Shown: piece after piece, positions 13,663 to 15,120 of the stretch
Layout of the letters: each line of letters opens with the position of its first letter
How positions within the stretch are numbered: position 1 is the first letter of the stretch
Source: an uncultured Bacilli bacterium
Lineage (GTDB): Bacteria; Bacillota_I; Bacilli_A; RF39; UBA660
Direction of reading: 5' to 3'
DNA: 15,120 bases
Assembly (NCBI GenBank): GCA_910587325.1
Contig: CAJUKB010000031.1
Span: 1 to 15,120, forward strand
Program-made: the position numbers and the translations under genes
Notes under the pieces: generated by a model
Told to the model about the DNA's origin: nothing
Database searches by the model: none
What the model saw: the letters and a program-made list of their open reading frames with translations, nothing else

Positions 13663-14141
13663 AGCTTATTATATTTTTCACGTGAAATATGACAATTCCC
13701 ATTTTCCCATCTACGAACAGAAGTATCTGAAACTTGGAGCATATCTGCAAATCTTACTAAAGACAGATTCATCTGTTTCCTTATGGATTTAATTTTTTCA
13801 CAAGGATCATTTAAAAGAAAATTTATATAATCGTCATTAATTATCAGTTTATCTTCGATTTCAAGTTCTTTGATAACAGATTCTAATAATTTTATATCTA
13901 CTAGCTTCATATCTCTATTTTCTATATGAAATAATGCTTCTCGTGTAACTCCTAGCTTCTTGCATAAATCTTCTTGTTTTATATCTTGTAATACACGATA
14001 ATACTTTATTTGTTCTCCAATCGTGCTAAACTCATTAATTGGCTTTAGTTTTCTTCTAGTATTTGTTTTAATGGTTATTTCTGTTTGGATGGTATCTCTT
14101 AATTTGTAAAAAAGATCACTAATTCCTACACAACTTTCCAA
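13644..14141 (-). CDS. Two-HTH domain frame; likely C-terminal extension of the recombinase in the circle
   Basis: This frame encodes two XRE-like helix-turn-helix domains in tandem. HTH1 is about residues 40-80 (EQIKYYRVLQDIKQEDLCKKLG, VTREALFHIENR). HTH2 is about 117-163 (KSIRKQMNLSLVRFADMLQ, VSDTSVRRWENGN). There is no ATG or GTG in a useful place: the only candidate, TTG at 14141, has no ribosome binding site and lies inside the sigK 5' fragment, overlapping its stop by 16 bases in another frame. In the excised circle the frame is continuous with the recombinase: its stop becomes TGC, then AAT ATT CAC CTA and this TTG. The 165 codons may therefore be expressed as the C-terminus of a fusion of about 738 aa. 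When integrated they could be made only by coupling to sigK translation. The HTH identity is secure; the expression route is inferred. Confidence 0.8.
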   Translation of the reverse strand: MESCVGISDLFYKLRDTIQTEITIKTNTRRKLKPINEFSTIGEQIKYYRVLQDIKQEDLCKKLGVTREALFHIENRDMKLVDIKLLESVIKELEIEDKLIINDDYINFLLNDPCEKIKSIRKQMNLSLVRFADMLQVSDTSVRRWENGNCHISREKYNKLKKCMS

Positions 14142-14482
14142 TAGGTGAATATTGCATTTTCAATACAACGAGCGGCATAGGTGGTGATTTTTGTTTTTTT
14201 AGAATCGTTATACGAATCAATTCCTTTGATTAGCCCGATGGTACCTATACTAATTAAGTCATCTTGACTCATGGTTTTGCTTTCAAACTTTTTTACAATG
14301 TGCGCAACAAGACGTAAGTTTCTTTCAATTAAAGTATTTCGAGCGTCCTTGTCGCCGTTTTGCATTTTCTCTATCGCGATACGTTCTTCTTCCTCGTTTA
14401 ATGGTTCAGGGAATACATTATTAGAATAACTTCCCGTAAAAAAAAGCATATCTTTAATCAAATTTAAAATAGTAAAAAACAT
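14126..14482 (-). CDS. sigK: sigK 5' fragment (pro-sigma-K N-terminal part, split by element)
   Basis: N-terminal part of pro-sigma-K. Residues 1-17 (MFFTILNLIKDMLFFTG) are a hydrophobic pro-sequence just before SYSNNVFPEPL, matching the cleavage-site region of B. subtilis pro-SigK. The factor is therefore probably membrane-tethered until cleaved by a SpoIVFB-type protease. Sigma region 2 follows: NLRLVAHIVKKFE, DLISIGTIGLIKGIDSYN, TTYAARCIEN. Chromosomal sequence ends at Asn109 and one base; the last nine residues (AIFTYWKVV) and TAG are element-derived. Excision replaces them with EILMYFRS from the 3' fragment, giving 231 aa (B. subtilis SigK is 241). AAGGAAG precedes the ATG. The truncated product lacks regions 3 and 4 and should be inactive as a sigma factor. 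Confidence 0.95.
   Translation of the reverse strand: MFFTILNLIKDMLFFTGSYSNNVFPEPLNEEEERIAIEKMQNGDKDARNTLIERNLRLVAHIVKKFESKTMSQDDLISIGTIGLIKGIDSYNDSKKTKITTYAARCIENAIFTYWKVV
14134..14159. other. Right attachment site: inner attP arm plus core
   Basis: Inner arm CTTTCCAATAGGTGAA (14134-14149), TATTG, then core CATTT (14155-14159). Joined to the left end, the arms are symmetric about the core with 16 bp between them, placing the crossover at the central TT (AA on the sigK strand). Confidence 0.85.
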
Positions 14483-14498
14483 ATTACACTTCCTTAGT

Positions 14499-14529
14499 AA
14501 AGTATAGATATTTTTTTGACTATTTATGA
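14499..14529 (-). promoter_or_regulatory. Candidate sporulation promoter of sigK
   Basis: On the minus strand TCATAAA (14529-14523), a 16-bp spacer and TATACTTT (14506-14499). The -10 has the ATAC core of sigma-E/sigma-K promoters and resembles the recombinase -10 (TATACTAT). The -35 match is only partial. Confidence 0.4.
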
Positions 14530-14544
14530 TAAAAAATATATAAT
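14516..14544 (+). promoter_or_regulatory. Strong vegetative-type promoter, divergent from sigK
   Basis: TTGACT (14516-14521), a 17-bp spacer and a perfect TATAAT (14539-14544). It reads rightward into the decayed gene and overlaps the sigK -35 region. Confidence 0.7.
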
Positions 14545-14550
14545 AGGGGT

Positions 14551-15082
14551 GTTAGTTAGTGATTTAGAAAGAGATAATCAAAATAAATAACAAAAAAATT
14601 TTAGAAAAAGTAAAAAATATGACTGTAGATGAGCAGAGGAATTTATCTTATGAATAAATTTGTGATATGGTAAATGTCCTTACTGCTGATGAAATTATTG
14701 AGTTAAGCAATGTGATTGGGTATCCGGTATTTACAAGACTTTGTATGGGAGAATTGAAACATAAGTTTGTTTTGTTACAAGATGGAGTTGCTGCTATTAT
14801 TGTAAATGAAAAGGTACAAATTTTAATTAAACCATAGAATATCATCATGTAACCCCTTTAATGGAAATATCTTTAAAAGAAAACGTAGATGCAAATTTAG
14901 TATATGCCTTAGGAAATGAGGAGTTAAAAAGAAAATTACTGATTGGCATTTTTAATATAAAAGACCAGAATAAAACAAAGTTGCATATTTTGATTGAATT
15001 TTTAAAGTATCCTGATATAGAAAAGCAGTTATTAGATGAAAATTCCTTTTATTATCAATTATTAATTAACGCGTTGTGCTAG
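14551..15082 (+). pseudogene. Decayed gene of unknown function right of sigK
   Basis: The stretch downstream of a strong promoter reads as one broken protein. A frame from about 14591 (NKKILEKVKNMTVDEQ) meets TAA at 14654-14656, then continues open as DMVNVLTADEIIELSNVIGYP to TAG at 14835-14837. After a short gap it resumes in another frame at 14861 as MEISLKENVDANLVYALGNEELKRK, ending in TAG at 15080-15082. The pieces have coding-like composition but no ribosome binding sites. An alternative is one or two real short genes: 56 aa from the ATG at 14667, or 73 aa from the ATG at 14861. I do not recognise the family. Nothing clear follows to 15120. Confidence 0.45.
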
Positions 15083-15120
15083 TTGAAAGATAAAATAGCA
15101 GAAATATGAGTAGAATTATT

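Larger units (their letters stand above)
2121..14154. mobile_element. skin-like integrative element in sigK with CRESS-type Rep and FtsK translocase
   Basis: The two sigK parts are separated by 12,034 bp bounded by CATTT copies at 2121-2125 and 14155-14159. Removing one copy and everything between restores an uninterrupted sigK frame. Contents from left: large serine recombinase; a minus-strand operon of four membrane/secreted proteins; XRE regulator; unknown gene; second XRE regulator; small protein; rolling-circle origin stem-loop; CRESS Rep; FtsK/TcpA translocase; small protein; two-HTH frame. No phage structural, lysis or type IV secretion genes are present. By content it is an integrated CRESS plasmid or a minimal mobilisable element; by position and chemistry it is a sigK-intervening (skin) element. 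Limits are certain to within the 5-bp core. Mobility and developmental excision are inferred. Confidence 0.92.

Noticed and set aside
2121..14154. Element as a prophage, as in the B. subtilis skin
   Set aside because: No capsid, tail, terminase, portal or lysis genes; the FtsK-like and CRESS Rep genes indicate a plasmid/conjugative origin.
2121..14154. Full integrative and conjugative element
   Set aside because: Only an FtsK/TcpA-like ATPase is present; no VirB4, VirB6, VirB8 or cell-wall hydrolase genes, so self-transfer through a type IV channel is not supported.
14648..14848. Minus-strand 66-codon frame
   Set aside because: Lies opposite the decayed gene; no ribosome binding site and shadow-like composition.
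1..15120. CRISPR arrays, tRNA or rRNA genes, insertion sequences
   Set aside because: No regularly spaced repeats, no tRNA-like folds or conserved rRNA segments noticed, and no transposase other than the serine recombinase.

Overview
The window is AT-rich DNA from a spore-forming low-GC Firmicute (Bacillota). Evidence: a sepF-divIVA cell-division pair, AGGAGG-type ribosome binding sites, short U-tailed terminators, and a gene for the late mother-cell sporulation factor sigma-K. The compact style and AT bias suggest an Erysipelotrichia/RF39-like gut lineage, but that is a guess.

Chromosomal flanks. Left (1-2120): sepF, divIVA, a gene with weak HipA-like features, then the 3' part of sigK on the minus strand. 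Right (14155-15120): the 5' part of sigK on the minus strand, then a divergent strong promoter that reads into a decayed gene.

Element (about 2121-14154, 12,034 bp). sigK is interrupted between Asn109 and the next Glu. Both junctions carry the 5-bp core CATTT (AAATG on the sigK strand). Precise recombination restores a 231-codon pro-sigma-K with the family sequence CIENEILMY across the join. This is the arrangement of the 'skin' elements of B. subtilis and C. difficile. A large serine recombinase gene lies at the left end. The two inner ends, once joined, give an attP with 16-nt arms that match at 14 of 16 positions.

The element is not prophage-like. Its plus-strand right half encodes a small protein, a CRESS-type replication initiator (HUH nickase plus SF3-like helicase), an FtsK/TcpA-type DNA translocase and another small protein. 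Just upstream of rep is a perfect 10-bp stem whose 11-nt loop ends in TAGTATTAC, the nonanucleotide of circovirus-type rolling-circle origins. The element therefore looks like an integrated CRESS plasmid or a minimal mobilisable element that has become a developmental sigK switch. The centre carries regulators (two XRE proteins, repeated operator-like DNA) and a four-gene minus-strand operon of membrane and secreted proteins of unknown function.

How the parts may work together. The recombinase excises the circle, probably in the mother cell, and repairs sigK. In the circle, the recombinase stop codon (whose last base is chromosomal) is lost and its frame runs through attP into a two-HTH domain at the other end, predicting a roughly 738-aa recombinase-HTH fusion made only from the excised form. 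In the integrated state that HTH frame has no convincing start codon. This state-dependent fusion, together with the CRESS Rep and origin, is the most unusual content of the window.
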